NCBI GenBank assembly: GCA_027625915.1
Contig: JANTQA010000076.1
Span: 2,356,001 to 2,420,000 of the forward strand
Direction of reading: 5' to 3'
Source of the DNA: Anaeramoeba flamelloides
Taxonomy: Eukaryota; Metamonada; Anaeramoebidae
Length of the DNA stretch: 64,000 nucleotides
Shown: positions 36,401 to 47,874 of the stretch, piece by piece
Numbering within the stretch: position 1 is the first letter of the stretch
How the letters are laid out: each line of letters opens with the position of its first letter
Position numbers and translations under genes: made by a program
Notes under the pieces: generated by a model
Seen by the model: the letters and a program-made list of their open reading frames with translations, nothing else
Told to the model about the DNA's origin: nothing
Database searches by the model: none

Positions 36401-37140
36401 GAGACTTTAAAGCTATCGTTCCCATCAACTTCTTCGGTCCTATTTAGCCCGCCCATGTCAAATGTTAACACGCTTATTATTAAATCCAAAGAAGCGTTAT
36501 CTTTTAAATCAGTGATTTCATTATTAGTATTATTATAGTCTTGCTGTTGCTCTTCTTGTGTTAATGAGTTTATTGCGATTTTGAAAATCCGCAATAACAA
36601 ATTGTCACGAAACGACGCCAAGATTTTACGATGCCGAAGCAAAAATTCCCTCTCCTTGATAATGGTGCTAAATTCAATGGTGATTTGCATGAGGATTTTT
36701 AATCCCAAAATATACTGTTCAGCAGTTCCTTTAAAAAATGCTGGAACAAATTTTTTTAATAATTTTTCATTTCCTTTTTGATCCTCCAGCCAACTTATTT
36801 TTAACAGCCGACCATACAGCGAACTTAATCCATTTAAAATCACATTTGTTAAATTAAGCCCTTGTTCTGAGAGGAAAGTGAACATCCAATTACTAAGATC
36901 TAATCTTTGTTTTTCTTCAATTTTATTCCAATAATTCGTAATAATTTTTTTTAAGATCGTGATGCTGAGGAGCTGTGCATACGGAGAGATTGTGTTCTCC
37001 AAAATTTCAATGATCGTCACAGTGTTGTCCAGATTTGAAATTATATTATTTATTTGATCTTCAATTTTAATTCTACTTTCTTGATCAGTATTCATATAAA
37101 ATTCATACGATAACTGTTCAAATTCTTCTAAAGTGTTCAT
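33487..37140 (-). CDS. XPO7: Exportin-7 (RanBP16-type karyopherin)
   Basis: A single uninterrupted exon of 1217 residues (human exportin-7 is somewhat shorter, near 1090), ATG at 37140, stop TAA. The protein is a HEAT-repeat importin-beta superfamily receptor that binds RanGTP and carries cargo through nuclear pores. Alignment to exportin-7 is visible from end to end: an N-terminal importin-beta-like region ('SPYAQLLSITILKKII'), 'LYGRLLKISWLEDQKG', 'LLRHRKILASFRDNLLLRIF' near 165-185, 'VSIPVSWRLSF' near 248, 'MDGELIMRGIELI', 'LIKDLRGIVSQ' near 860 followed by 'FHWIYPKKMGIL', 'MNFGVYKAFNDDFFEKTL', 'GTLLGLILLNDQ', and the C-terminal 'NQDTFSHNLNNFRYHVREDG'. The extra length comes mainly from Asn-rich inserts near residues 290-300 and 560-615. 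Antisense ORFs at 34538-34792 and 35286-36781 are shadows. Confidence 0.95.
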   Translation of the reverse strand: MNTLEEFEQLSYEFYMNTDQESRIKIEDQINNIISNLDNTVTIIEILENTISPYAQLLSITILKKIITNYWNKIEEKQRLDLSNWMFTFLSEQGLNLTNVILNGLSSLYGRLLKISWLEDQKGNEKLLKKFVPAFFKGTAEQYILGLKILMQITIEFSTIIKEREFLLRHRKILASFRDNLLLRIFKIAINSLTQEEQQQDYNNTNNEITDLKDNASLDLIISVLTFDMGGLNRTEEVDGNDSFKVSIPVSWRLSFKYLKYTEILFKCYLSLFQQQSKDTSNGINSQSQNQNENNNNNNNNNYIQNERTNERGAKIFRSLGLLASSKRGVYGKKPGRQMFLNQLIKGICYILENNMGLVPANNDLIHEFTRLNDKILLHFSLNDLEKTEMLQTWLSYLFSLTLKWSSDIETKGALYYLGTFWIKATFQLELFKTSSSNNNNNMKLINYIREIMSKISQTIITYKCQEVTKIEIDDLSSSFDEESTFLVELRALRDLTKIDYNLTFQFIIKNYDILIEQCYNNLWNEITLREISLLIIIFSQLISQYDKRSQSNNFDDLFPTTMPPTNYIQNDKQNNTENNYSSTSTFKFNGINSNNNIHNNSSSNNNNSNSKFQKKTLNDLKLSTRKMDGELIMRGIELIKWNEEMISNNSFPSRIEILEFSILSFLKEFLNVYINSKNEELTSLSNVLSNLLSGFENHTDVFLFIFKKLISNLKTKELAEKIIARSLKLLNLLFKSFKRMIDIPNLQETQDLIKNHNLEIFPFLDIYTNSSNPVANNFRTIFYNTLSKLVFNERRQTVFWEKFEIFIQPFEKAFFEFDNLLQTLNQNNINNKNKDNDLEFFSNKPKYTIQYLGLIKDLRGIVSQCNNSHYFSHFFHWIYPKKMGILNQIFAVTYQIPKVTENYFNLLIQLCSINGKNSAYVNSSNRIFPISSPNLYILFKFACNILYEYICESLINIDPNLIQEQITEKAKTIALCYKLLSTIIFCKQMNFGVYKAFNDDFFEKTLSVCFKLSDYFPTDTILIYPKLAKAYFRLFEVLSKRTPSEIIQLDEKNFKELFSQINLSIHSKNTKFYNKACNIITRLVVFYLENYGNRFLKNEKKISLANTLHQHFLNNFGNLESIFNQLFDLVLYEYKLEVSNISGTLLGLILLNDQLYINFKNNMFDSVLAKHQKDLEVLFTKLLEDVDHTLSKRNQDTFSHNLNNFRYHVREDGILF

Positions 37141-38606
37141 TTTGGGTTTGGTTCGTTGGAATTCGAATTGTTTCGTGGTGGTTTTGGTTTTGTGAAAAAG
37201 TGTGCAAGTTGAAAATTCGTTTTTTTGTTATTTTTTTTTTTAAAGGTTTAAAAATCAACGGTAAGAAATAAAAAATAAAAAAAAATTTAAAAGAGAAAAA
37301 ATGATAATTTAATTTTATTTTTTCCTGAATTGTATCTGTTAAATCAATGTCTTTTATATGTAATATTAAGGCATATAAGTCAGTTTGAAGTTTTGGACTT
37401 TTTTTTGGAACATAGTATCAGGATTTCTTTTGAAATAACCTTTTATTTTTTGCTGAGAAAATCACCTTTTTTTCAAAATATTTTTGGAACAAGTATTTTT
37501 ATTTTTACTAGAATACACAAAATCAACATTATATCCTTTTGTGTGTCCCGATTTAATAATCTAATTGAAATTTAGGTTGATAAATTATATGTTTGTTTCA
37601 CTCTCTTGGAAAAAAAATTGAAATTTAGCTTTTTGAAAAATTAAGTTTATTGAAAAAGGTAAATTCCAATTTCTGTTTCAAACAGAACAAACCCTATTGG
37701 TTTTTATGATTAAAAAAATAACTTCTTTTTTGATTTAAATTTTAAAGTAAATGTGTTATTGGATCAATGAAAAATTTTGTGGGAAAAATCAGAAATAATT
37801 TAATTATACTCAAATTATGTCACTCGTTAATGTTTGTAATTTTAACCAATTTACCAAAATTTAAAGTGTTAATATAAAACATAGGATCATAAATAAGATA
37901 AAGGAACAAATTAATTGAATGAAAAAAACACACACAAATAAGGAATGAGTTCCTTTAAATCAAATTTGTATAAAGAATTATGAAGATATTGAAAGATTAA
38001 ATTGAAATTTTTTGATAAAAAATAAGAATAAGATCATTTATTTTGTAATTTATCTAAAAAAATGATTTTGTTTTTCAAAATTCTGGTTATTAGATAGATA
38101 TTTTGGAAACAAATGAATTTAATATTTTAAACATTTTCAGTAATTTAATAAGAAACTCAAAAGTCAAGTTGAATCTACAGCAAGTTTTTCCATGTAGTTT
38201 TTTTTTCTTCTCATACAGTATTTCTGAACCTGATATAATTTTTTTAATTAAATTCTGAGACTGTTATAAATTTTCGAGAAAGTTGATAAAGTAAATAATA
38301 AAACTAATATTGAATATTTTTTTTCTTATAAGTTCTAATATTCGAGAATTTTATCTGATATTTAATAAAATAATTTCTCAGAACTCAAAAATACTATTTA
38401 CATTGAAAATTTTTTATTAGATTTTCATAAAATTTATTCAAGAAATGAATTTTTTTTTTTATTATTCAACAAGATTAGGTATTATATGAACACCTTTATA
38501 TAATTTTTTTTTTTGGTATTGTGTTTTCATATCCTCTTATTCAACTTTTTATTAATCATTATCTGTATCATAATTTGAGAAAGTAAAAAATTCTCAAGAA
38601 TCTATC
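37141..38606. other. Intergenic upstream of XPO7, nothing recognised
   Basis: AT-rich. The XPO7 promoter presumably lies in its first few hundred bases; no motif is identifiable. A plus-strand ORF at 37330-37575 is short, hydrophobic and unsupported. Confidence 0.45.
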
Positions 38607-39366
38607 AAATATTCCCGAAAATACCCGAAAATTGAAAATACCAGAAAATTATTTAAACGTGAAAAAACACTTTTTGAACAACTACTAATAAACACTAGTG
38701 CCAATATACTCAGTTTAAAGGTAAATTTGGAATTTTATATGAGAGAAAAAATTTTTTTTCTGAAAACATCAAAATTCAAAAAAATTAATTGTTAGGGAAT
38801 GGTATTCAACCCATTTTGTGTGAAAGGAATAAGTGTCTTGGATGACTAAAATTTCTGATCATTTCGAAATGGTATTAACTAAATGAGAGAAAATGCACTT
38901 GTAAAGAAAATTTCTTATTGTGTATCATTAACCTTAAGTTTATAATCTTAAAGCAATCCAAATATAACAGAGTAATATCTAATCGCAACACATACCCATA
39001 CCCTACTCAAGGTGGCCCAAGCCAAACTTGATTTAACTTACCATCACACAAAAGGAACTGGTTAAACACAAACACACACCATACCAAATCTAACATAACC
39101 CGTACCAATATCCTGGAATACCTATACACTTACCTATTAAGTACCAACAATTACCCAAATATACTCAAAAGTAACCAAAACCTCTTTCGAGTAGTTTAAA
39201 GTATAAAATTCAAAAAAAAATATTTTGTCTGAAAGTAAAATTGTTATTTTACCCTTAAACTTAGTATATTGGCCCTACTGAATCTTAGAAGTTGTCCATA
39301 ACGTGTTTTTATGTGGTTAAAAAATTTTCGGGTATTTTTGATTTTCGACTATTTTCGGGAATATTT
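38607..39366. mobile_element. DNA transposon-like element with about 120-bp terminal inverted repeats
   Basis: The left terminus AAATATTCCCGAAAATA at 38607 and the right terminus, whose reverse complement is AAATATTCCCGAAAATAG, begin arms of about 120 bp. Paired blocks continue through 'acccgaaaatt', 'aaaaacac', 'aacaacttct/aacaactact' and 'gccaatatactcagtttaaa', with right-arm counterpart 'gccaatatactaagtttaag'. The core (about 38930-39190) is strikingly C-rich and G-poor on the plus strand for this genome ('cacacaccataccaaatc', 'acatacccataccctact'). There is no ORF, so it is non-autonomous. The superfamily is not determined and no clear target-site duplication is seen. Confidence 0.65.
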
Positions 39367-40044
39367 CAAACACCCATTTCTCAATAACCTAGAAATTGCT
39401 GAGTATAAACCTGAAAAGAAAAAAAAACTCAAGTTACAAATTTGTAATGGATAAAAGGCTTTCAACAAATGTTTTGATATAGTCCTATTTTTAAAAAATT
39501 AATTACTAGGTATTATTTGAACAAAATTTTTAAAAGATTCTTAGTGATAATATATTTTTATTAAGATGATCAAAAACTTAGATTTTGTTTTTTTTTTTTT
39601 AAATTTTATTAAAAGTCTAAAGTAAATTTTAATCTAGAAAGTTTTACAGCATTTTCAACGATTTATTTGATTAAATATTCAACATTTATTTTAATCCAAT
39701 CACAGATTTGATTGTTCAAGATTTTATTGATCAAAATTTAATAAAAGTATAAAACTTTTGATAATTGCTAACCCAACTGAAATAATTAAGAATGAATTAC
39801 TAATTTTTTAAAAAAATAATTGAAAAAGATTTTTATGATTTTCTAAATATAAATTTTGGAGGTTTAAAAAAAAAAATATTTTGGTGATTTTTAATTTCAT
39901 GTTTTGGTTTTATTTTGTAGATTTTTTGTTAAATAAAAAGAAAAAATGCATTCCAAAAACTTTACGAATAAAGAAATTTTATTTTTTTTAACAATAAAAT
40001 AATTCAAATATTTTATGAAATTAAGTATATTAATTTTTTTTTAT
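39367..40044. other. Intergenic, nothing recognised
   Basis: AT-rich; no ORF or repeat match supported. Confidence 0.45.
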
Positions 40045-40760
40045 TTCAAAGTTGCTAAAAAGTCTTTACGAAATATCAAGTATTTTTTATAATTAACATT
40101 TGTAATAACAAATAAGAAAAATGTTGAATAATCTACAACCAGTCAAATTTATTGACCCAAACTTTCAACGAAATATAAGGCAAAAAAATCACAAAATATG
40201 TAATAATATTCTGATTTTCACAAAATAATGTGTGTAAAAAAATGTAGAAAACTGTACAATAAATTGTGATTCCTATAGGTTCTAATTATCATTCAAAGTT
40301 TGCACCTTTGAAATGGAACTGACTGTTTATCAAAGAATAATTAAAATTTATTAGAACCAAATCACATCGATCTCTATATTTTCTTAAATGAATTTGTTTT
40401 ATTTCTCAATGATCATCAGAATTAAAGTTTTTCAATTTTTAAATCTAAAATTGAAAATAAAATAAAATTCCAATCAAAATAAATTTGCTTTTTATCTGAT
40501 CATTTCTACTTCTTCAATGACCTTTGAATAACACACTTTTACCAAGCGAATCTAGATCTTGCAATAAAAAAAAATTTAAAAAAGAATCATATTTTAAAAA
40601 CAAAATCGAAAAAAAATAGCAAAATTTGAAAAACTAATAACAATTTGTTAATATCAAATTTAAGATTTTTTCTTCTGATCTTCTTTTGAACTTTTAGTGT
40701 ACAATAATTCAGACTTTAAAAGTGGTCAAGTTAGACTGGAAAATAGTATATTTAGACCAA
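40045..40760 (+). repeat. Interspersed repeat, family 2 copy 3
   Basis: Shares 'tattttttataattaacatt', 'acaaataagaaaaatg', 'taacacacttttaccaag', 'gatcttgcaataaaa', 'ttttttcttctgatctt' and 'gactggaaaatagtatat' with the other family members. It is longer than they are because of extra sequence in its first half. Non-coding. Confidence 0.55.
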
Positions 40761-40820
40761 ATTTTTAAAAAACTTATTCTTTTATTTTTCCATATATTTT
40801 TGTAACCCTTGATGACTTAA

Positions 40821-42171
40821 GGGAGTAGCCACAGTAAAGTAAACTTTTTCACTTTTTTACAATTTTGAAGAGGATCAGAAAATAAGTTTTTTTACTTTGG
40901 TTGTCACTCATAGATTTTTATTATTTAAAGTACTTCATTCATTAGATTTTTTAATTTTTTTTTTTAAAGTCTCAAAGAAATTGCCACAATAGAATGCTGA
41001 GTTGAATTGTTTAAAATAGTGTTTCAAATGTTGAATAACTTATTTTTTATCCTTATCTCAACATTCTATTGTGGCATTTAATATTTTTTTATTTTTCTTT
41101 TTTCATCATTTTTCAATTTTTTTATATCATGACAACAAAAAGCAATTAGAAATATTTTTTTCTCAGTGGCATTTAGAATAAATGGATTTTGTTCAAAAAG
41201 AAGAACACTAACATCACAACCGAGAGAAGCAAAAAAGGAAATATGAAAGGGATTTTAATAGCTAGAAGGAAATCAAAAAATAATAATAATCCCAAAACAT
41301 TACTTTTTAGGATTTCAAATAGTTGGATTTGGTGGAATTGGAGAAATGATACGATTATATTCTATCAAATTTTTAACGAAAAAATGGCTATAAGTTTTAT
41401 TCTAAGAATATAAAATTATCTTCTCCCAAAAAAAAACTATACCCAATTCCAAAAATTTTGACACATCAGAAAATCAAAAATAGGCAAAAAAAACCTCACT
41501 TTATTATATTTTTCCAAACGTAATAATAAAAACTCATTTAACTAACCATAATATTAATGTTTTTATAAGTAATCCTTATCACCCAAATAAAATAAAACAA
41601 TTAAAAACAGAACAATCAAAATGAGTGTGTCCAAAATAAAAAAACGAGCTGAACAATATTTGTATTGGTAAATTTGTTGAAATTTACACCAACAATTGTT
41701 GATCGATCAAATGATAAGATATAATGGACCAATTGGATGTGATTTCTCAATTTAAGAAACTCAACACTAATATTTTATCCAACCATTGGAAAAAAATGTT
41801 AGATCTAACGAAACAGATTACGTAACTGGAAAAAAAGGAAATGAAAACAAAGCAAAAAGACAAAAAATGAAATAGTTTGTTGAATTAAAATAACTTCCCA
41901 ATTGAATATAAATCATGTTATTGTTATTCTTCCAACTGTTTAAACTGTGCCCAAATTTTTGGAATTAAGTAGATATAAAAAAAAAAAAAATCAAAACTAT
42001 TTTATCAATATAATCTCTTTTTTTTTATTGTTTAACATTACTAAAATTAAAATATCAAATAATTTTTTAAAAAAAATTTTTAGAGAATCTACGATCACAC
42101 GCCACTTAAATAAAATACTCTTCTCTCATCTCTCTCCAATTTTTATCATGCCTTATGGTGTAGCTACTCCC
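40821..42171. mobile_element. TTAA-flanked inverted-repeat element, with a nested second element
   Basis: The termini GGGAGTAGCCACA (40821) and the reverse complement of TGTAGCTACTCCC (ending 42171) are imperfect inverted repeats, and each is directly flanked by TTAA (40817-40820 and 42172-42175). A TTAA duplication is the signature of piggyBac-type insertion, so a piggyBac-like MITE is plausible, although the GGG ends differ from the usual CCC start. Subterminal blocks at about 40980-41003 and 41055-41078 ('gccacaatagaatgctgagt' and 'ctcaacattctattgtggca') form another inverted pair. There is no transposase domain. The interval 41446-41965 is a separate element inserted in it. ORFs at 41189-41413 and 41947-42201 are not recognisable proteins. 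Confidence 0.6.
41446..41965 (+). mobile_element. Tc1/mariner-like MITE, copy A (nested)
   Basis: About 520 bp bounded by inverted termini ATTCCAAAAATTTTGACACA and the reverse complement of TGCCCAAATTTTTGGAAT. It is clearly homologous over its full length to 62427-62941, which lies in opposite orientation; shared blocks include 'tcaaaaataggcaaaaaaaa', 'gtgtccaaaataa', 'caccaacaattgttgatcga' and 'agacaaaaaatgaaatagtt'. The style of the termini suggests Tc1/mariner; I found no transposase. Confidence 0.6.
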
Positions 42172-42570
42172 TTAAACAAGTTTTCTTTTTTAATAGAATA
42201 AAATTTTTTTTAGGGTCCTTTATTTAAAATTTAACCATTGGTAAATATTATTTTTTGATTATATTATCTTACTATTTAAATTTATAATACAGAGTATAAA
42301 TAGAAGTTTTGTATTTTTTCAAGTTTTTTTCGATCTCAGTGTTGTAAAAATAATTTTGAATTTGTTGTTAAATTCACTAGATTATTGTTTTAATGTAGAC
42401 ACACCCTTAAAAAAACGAATTTTTTTAGGACAAATAACTTGAGGAAGAAATGTTTATAGAAACATTTTGTTTTTAGACTTAAATCTTTGGACTAAAAGTC
42501 TTCACAATAAATGGTATTTTCATTTTTCAAGTTTTTTTTGCTCTCATTTTTTAACATTTCATTTTGTAAA

Positions 42571-45500
42571 ATGGAAAAATGTGGTTGGGTTTGTGCAATT
42601 CGTGATTATGATCCAAGAGAATCAGATGAACTTGTCCTTAAAAATGGTGATCGTATTTGGGTTGATTGGGACCAAGAGTAATAAAAAATAGTCATTTTTC
42701 TTTTTCGTTATTTTTATCTTTTTCTTTTCTTTTTCATTTATTTTGGGATCTGTAAAGAAAAAACAATAACTTCTCAAAGAATTTGTTGTAATTTATAACA
42801 TTGAGGGCAACCCTCCAAAGTCTTAAAAATGGCATTTTGAAGAATTTGTTTTTTCTTCTTTTACAAACTGAAAAAAAGAAAAAGAAAAAAATTTCATGTT
42901 TAAGTGATTGAACAAAAATAAAATATAACAAACATAAGAAAAAATTCGATCACCATAACTCATACCCTTTCTCCAAAAGTTGTTAAACCCAAGAATTTTT
43001 TTATAACCATTATAATTTAACAGTATTTTTTTTCTTTTTTTTTGGATAGAGTTTTCCTTTTTAAAATATTTGTTTGATTAGCAAACATTTTCAAAAAGCT
43101 TGATAAAAAAGTTTTCAAAAATATCTTTAATATAGATTACACTTCAATAAACCATTTTTTTGTCCTTTTTAAAATAATTTCTATTATCACACTACGTGAT
43201 CAAAATAATGCGTTCACAACGATTATAATCCGTGTTTCGGAATCTAATCCGTACTTTTTTTTCTTCTTATACCAATGTAACATCCAATCAACTACCAAAT
43301 AGTATACCTAAGTTCAAATCAATTTTGAATGTAAACATCTGGATATTTTCAGTAAAATTTGAATTAGGAATGTAATTTGTTGAAAATATTTCAGAATATT
43401 TTCAATTTTTTTGAATTTTTTGTTTTTTTTTGGTGATTAAAATTTTCTTATTTACAATTTACTCTCTTTTTTGAGATAAATTTTGCAATTTGATCCTTCA
43501 TTTCTAGAATTTCTTTTTCAATAATAGAACTTTAAGAGAACCAATACCATATTTGTTTGGCTTTATTGTTGGTTTCTTTGATTGGTTAATGTATTAGGTC
43601 TTCTAAATAAAAAAAAACGCTTGTATATTTTGAAACTCGGAACAAATTTTTTTGCACGCTTTATTTTGACAACAGTATTCTAAAACAGCTTGATCTCCTT
43701 TCTAAATTTTTTATTTTGATCTAGTATCACAACTATTATAAGTGAAGTTTTTTTTTGGTTACCCTTTACACGTTCAATAAGTATTTTAAAGATTGTTAAG
43801 CACAGTACTATTGTGTGTTTCCAAAGATCTTATAAAATGAGATCCTTTGTAATAGACAATTTACAACAATATGATTTCTTAAATTCAAAAAAAACTTTGA
43901 CTAAGTTTTAATTGTCTTGTGTTTTTTTCTGAAATATAAAAAAACCAATCATCCCCTAAAACAATACTAAAAAAAAAAAAAGTATGCTTGTGATAAACTT
44001 AACAGACGATATATTGTGCGACGATTTTATGATAGATCGTAATTTTTATTGTTAATTAATGAGACAAATAGTACAAATCGCATTTTTTTATTTTTTCACT
44101 ATTGATTGAGTAACTTTATTTATTTATTGAAAAGAAAAGAAATGTTAAATGTTAATATTTTTATGGAATTTAATTAGATAGAACCCCGTTCTTTAGTCCT
44201 CAGTTAATAAAAAGATTTGAAACCCGAATATAACATCATTACAGACATGTGTTGCTCATCAAATAAAGTTGTATCTTTTCTTCCTGTGAATAAAAAAACT
44301 ATCATTTCTGCTAGTTACTCTTTCTAAAATTGTCTAACACTCGTAGTAAATTATTGTTTTTGAGTTTATAACAAATTAATAGTAGATAGTGTGTGCTTAA
44401 TATGCCTATCACGTTTACTTTAATACAGCTGTTCCAACCCTACCGTGGAACATTCATACCACATAGAAATTGATTTTCGATTTTAAAATTTTAAATAATG
44501 AGAAAGCTTAAATTTGTTATGTAACGAAATGATAAACTATAAAATAGTTACGAAATTTTATCATAAACAGTATAGCTGTTCTAGCCCGACCGTGGAATTT
44601 ATATTCATAGTGATTGATTATCTATTTTATAATTGTTTTTTTTTTTTTTTTGAATTAGAAAATTCAATTTGTATCATAACCAAACATTTAAAATTATCAT
44701 TTTCTATCTATCTTATAAGAAATTTTTTTTTGAAATAAAAAAGACATAAATTGAATTTCAAAAGTTCAGAAATCAGAGAAACCACAGAAATCACAGAAAC
44801 CATGAAAATTTGATCATATTTTTCAATCATTGCTTATACATTTTTTAATCACTCATATCTTTACACTTTTGAAAATATTCAATCCACGTGAATAGAAATA
44901 TTTTTCTGAATTTGTTTGTCAATGAGAAATACCTAAAAAATGTGTAACATAATTTTTTTATCCTCAATTATAAATTTTACAGTTTACCATATCGTTACAT
45001 AACAAATTTAAGCTTTCTCATTATTTAAAATTTTAAAATCGAAAATCAATTTCTATATTGTATGAATGTTCCACGGGAGGGTTGGGAATGGTGTATTATT
45101 TTATTATTGTTCAGATAATTTCCAAAAATAATCTTATCAAATTCTTTTCACTAAAAACATAATATATTATATGAATTAATTGAATTTAATTCAAAAATTG
45201 GTTTATTATGTAACTTCATTTTCAGCAATTTACCTGATTTTTATTTTTATTTTTACTTTAGTAATACACTATTACCAATAAATAAATAGTATTCAAGAAT
45301 ACATTACCGGAAAATAACTAAAGTTTGTACAAAAAAATATTGAAAAAATTTAAAACAAGAAATTTTGAAAAAAAATTAATTAATAAATATTTCAGTTAAT
45401 GTTTGAAATTTTCACTTTTTAAAATAAAGCCTTTAAATTGAAGATGATATTGATTAAAAAATCTGGTCAATTGTAAATTCGTAAAAATCTTCGTTATTAT

Positions 45501-46623
45501 TCTTTTTATCAAGCACAATTATTGATTTTACAAACTTAACAAAACTCTTTTTTCAAATAATTGTTTAAACAATTTTTTTCATTTAGTACATCTTGTTGTT
45601 CTCAAACTTTAATCTTTTTAAGAATATGAAAAATAGTTTTTTTTATTATTATTTTTTTTTTTTAATTATTGAACAAGTGTAATTTACACTCTAAATGCCC
45701 TTATACTTAAATTTTATAAAAGACATTTAAGCATAAAATAATAGATTTTATGATTATTAATTACTGAAAATAATCTTAAAGTATCATAATTAAAAATTAT
45801 TACTTTAAAGTTTATTTCTTTTTTTTTATTATGAAAAATTAATCTATCTTTTTCATAGGAAGTGACAGACCAATAAAAAATGATTAATATTTTCTGTAAT
45901 TTCCTTCTGTTCATATTTTAAACATAAATTTCAAAATTTGTTCAAATTTTTATTGATTACCAGTAGTAGTATCTATTTAAGCAGTTAGTAAATGCCTGCT
46001 TTTTTAAATTATTGAACTTGAATGATAACTTTTATATTTTTTGGGTTGTAAATAAAGATTTGTGATTTTTTATTATTTGAAAATATTCTTTTGATATGCC
46101 TTCAAGTTCCGTAGAGTGCCGTAGAGTATCTAGGTTTTTTTTTAATTTCAAAAATTAAAAAAAAAAAAACTAATGGTGGTTTTCTTGAGGTTTACTGTTT
46201 TATATGTAAAATAGATTTATTTTCGTTATGTTTTTTTTTTTACTTTTTGAAATAAACCGAAATTTTATTAAAATTTTCTGTTTATTTCAAAAAGTAAAAA
46301 AAACCTAGAACACTTTACAGACAAAACAGAAAACTCAAGAAAACAGTCCAAGTTTTCCAGAATTCAAAAGAATATGGTAAAATCAAAGATTTAACTCAAT
46401 TCTTTTGAATTATGAAAAACACAACGACATTTCCATCTCTCGGAATTCAACAACTCGTTATATAGATAATTATAATTATAAATTTATTTTTTAACTAAGA
46501 TTAAAGTTTTCTGAATTCCAATTATTTTTATTGTTGATTCTTTGATTGAATTTTATGAATTTTTTTCAAATAATGAGGAGATAAATTTTTCAATTTATTT
46601 ATGAATTATAATTTATTTATTTT

Positions 46624-46659
<36 letters not shown>

Positions 46660-47843
46660 GGGGGGGGTGTAATTTACACTCTAGATAAATTTAAATATCT
46701 TTTTCTTAATTAAAATTATCATATTTTCGAATTTAGATTCTTTTTTATAAATAAGAACTAGAGTGTGTCGTTGTTTTTTTTTTTTTTTTAATTTACATAT
46801 TTCAGTAATAAATGTATTAATGCAAGAATTCAAATAATTTAAAGTTTTTTTATAATTAGATATTTTGAATAAATGGGTTAATTCGTTTAATATAAAAGAT
46901 TTAAATAATATAATTTTCAAATTATAAGTTAGTGAAATATTATTAAATAAATATTTATAATTATTATAAGTTTCTTTTGCCTTTTTTAGATTATATATTA
47001 AATGTGAATTTTATCAAAATGACTACCTAAATATTGAATCTTTGATAAATCTTGTGAAATTTTTGTTTTTCCCTTATTAGGTTTTAATCCAAATTGGATT
47101 ATTATTTCATAAATTAAAATTAATTTTTCATTTAATTGATTTCCATTTCCTTTTATAATTAAGATTAAATCATCTGCAAAAAAAATACGTCAATGATTAG
47201 ATATTGATATTATTTTTAATAAAAGAAAATGCGAAATAATAGAGCAAATATTACAAGAGACGAGATAAATCATTAGTGTGAAATATACCAATTCCTTGGA
47301 AAAATAGTTTTTTTAATGAGATTACAAAAAAAAAATCATGAAAGTAAGAAGTTAATGTTTTTGGTCATGAAAATGATAAATTTATTTTTTATATATATTT
47401 TAATTATTTTTCTTCTCTTTTTTTTTATTTGATGATTTTTCTTTAATTACTCCTTTCTATAAATAAATAAATAAATAAGAAGTTAATGTTTTAAAATGAA
47501 ATATATTAATCAAAAAATAAATAAAGAAATAAAAAATTTCAATCTTATTGATTTTGTTTTCTTCTGAAAAGATAAATGAATTATATTGAGTCAACTTTTT
47601 TTCTATTATTATAAATTTTTTTTTTTCGATACAATACATTTTTGAGAACTTTTGTTTAAGTTGATTTAAAATACATAGTATTTAATCAACGGGGAGAAAA
47701 AAACAAAAAGAAAGAAAGAAAAAATTAATCAAAATTTTTACTCTTTTTTTTTTTAATGTTATTACATTTTGATAAATGTAATTTTAAATGAATCAACATT
47801 AAACAATTCCAAAATTAAATAGAAAAATATAAAACACAATAAA

Positions 47844-47874
<31 letters not shown>

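Larger units (their letters stand above)
45677..47370 (-). mobile_element. LINE fragments on the minus strand: reverse transcriptase core and two 3' ends
   Basis: Near 47180-47060 the minus strand encodes the reverse transcriptase catalytic block 'RIFFADDLILI' followed by 'LILIYEIIIQFGLKPNKGKT', the canonical [F/Y]-A-D-D box and GL-x-x-N-x-x-K-T motif. At 46920-46690 'KIILFKSFILNELTHLFKI' fits the segment downstream of the palm. That piece runs into 'TAGAGTGTAAATTACAC' and a C run (G run at 46659-46666 on the plus strand) followed by A/T homopolymer. A second 3' end at 45914-45677 encodes 'RLFSVINNHKIYYFMLKCLL', homologous to the end of the plus-strand LINE at about 22250-22310. Stops and frame changes are scattered throughout, and the two parts are separated by a foldback element (46097-46440). 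All are dead copies of what looks like one family. Confidence 0.7.
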
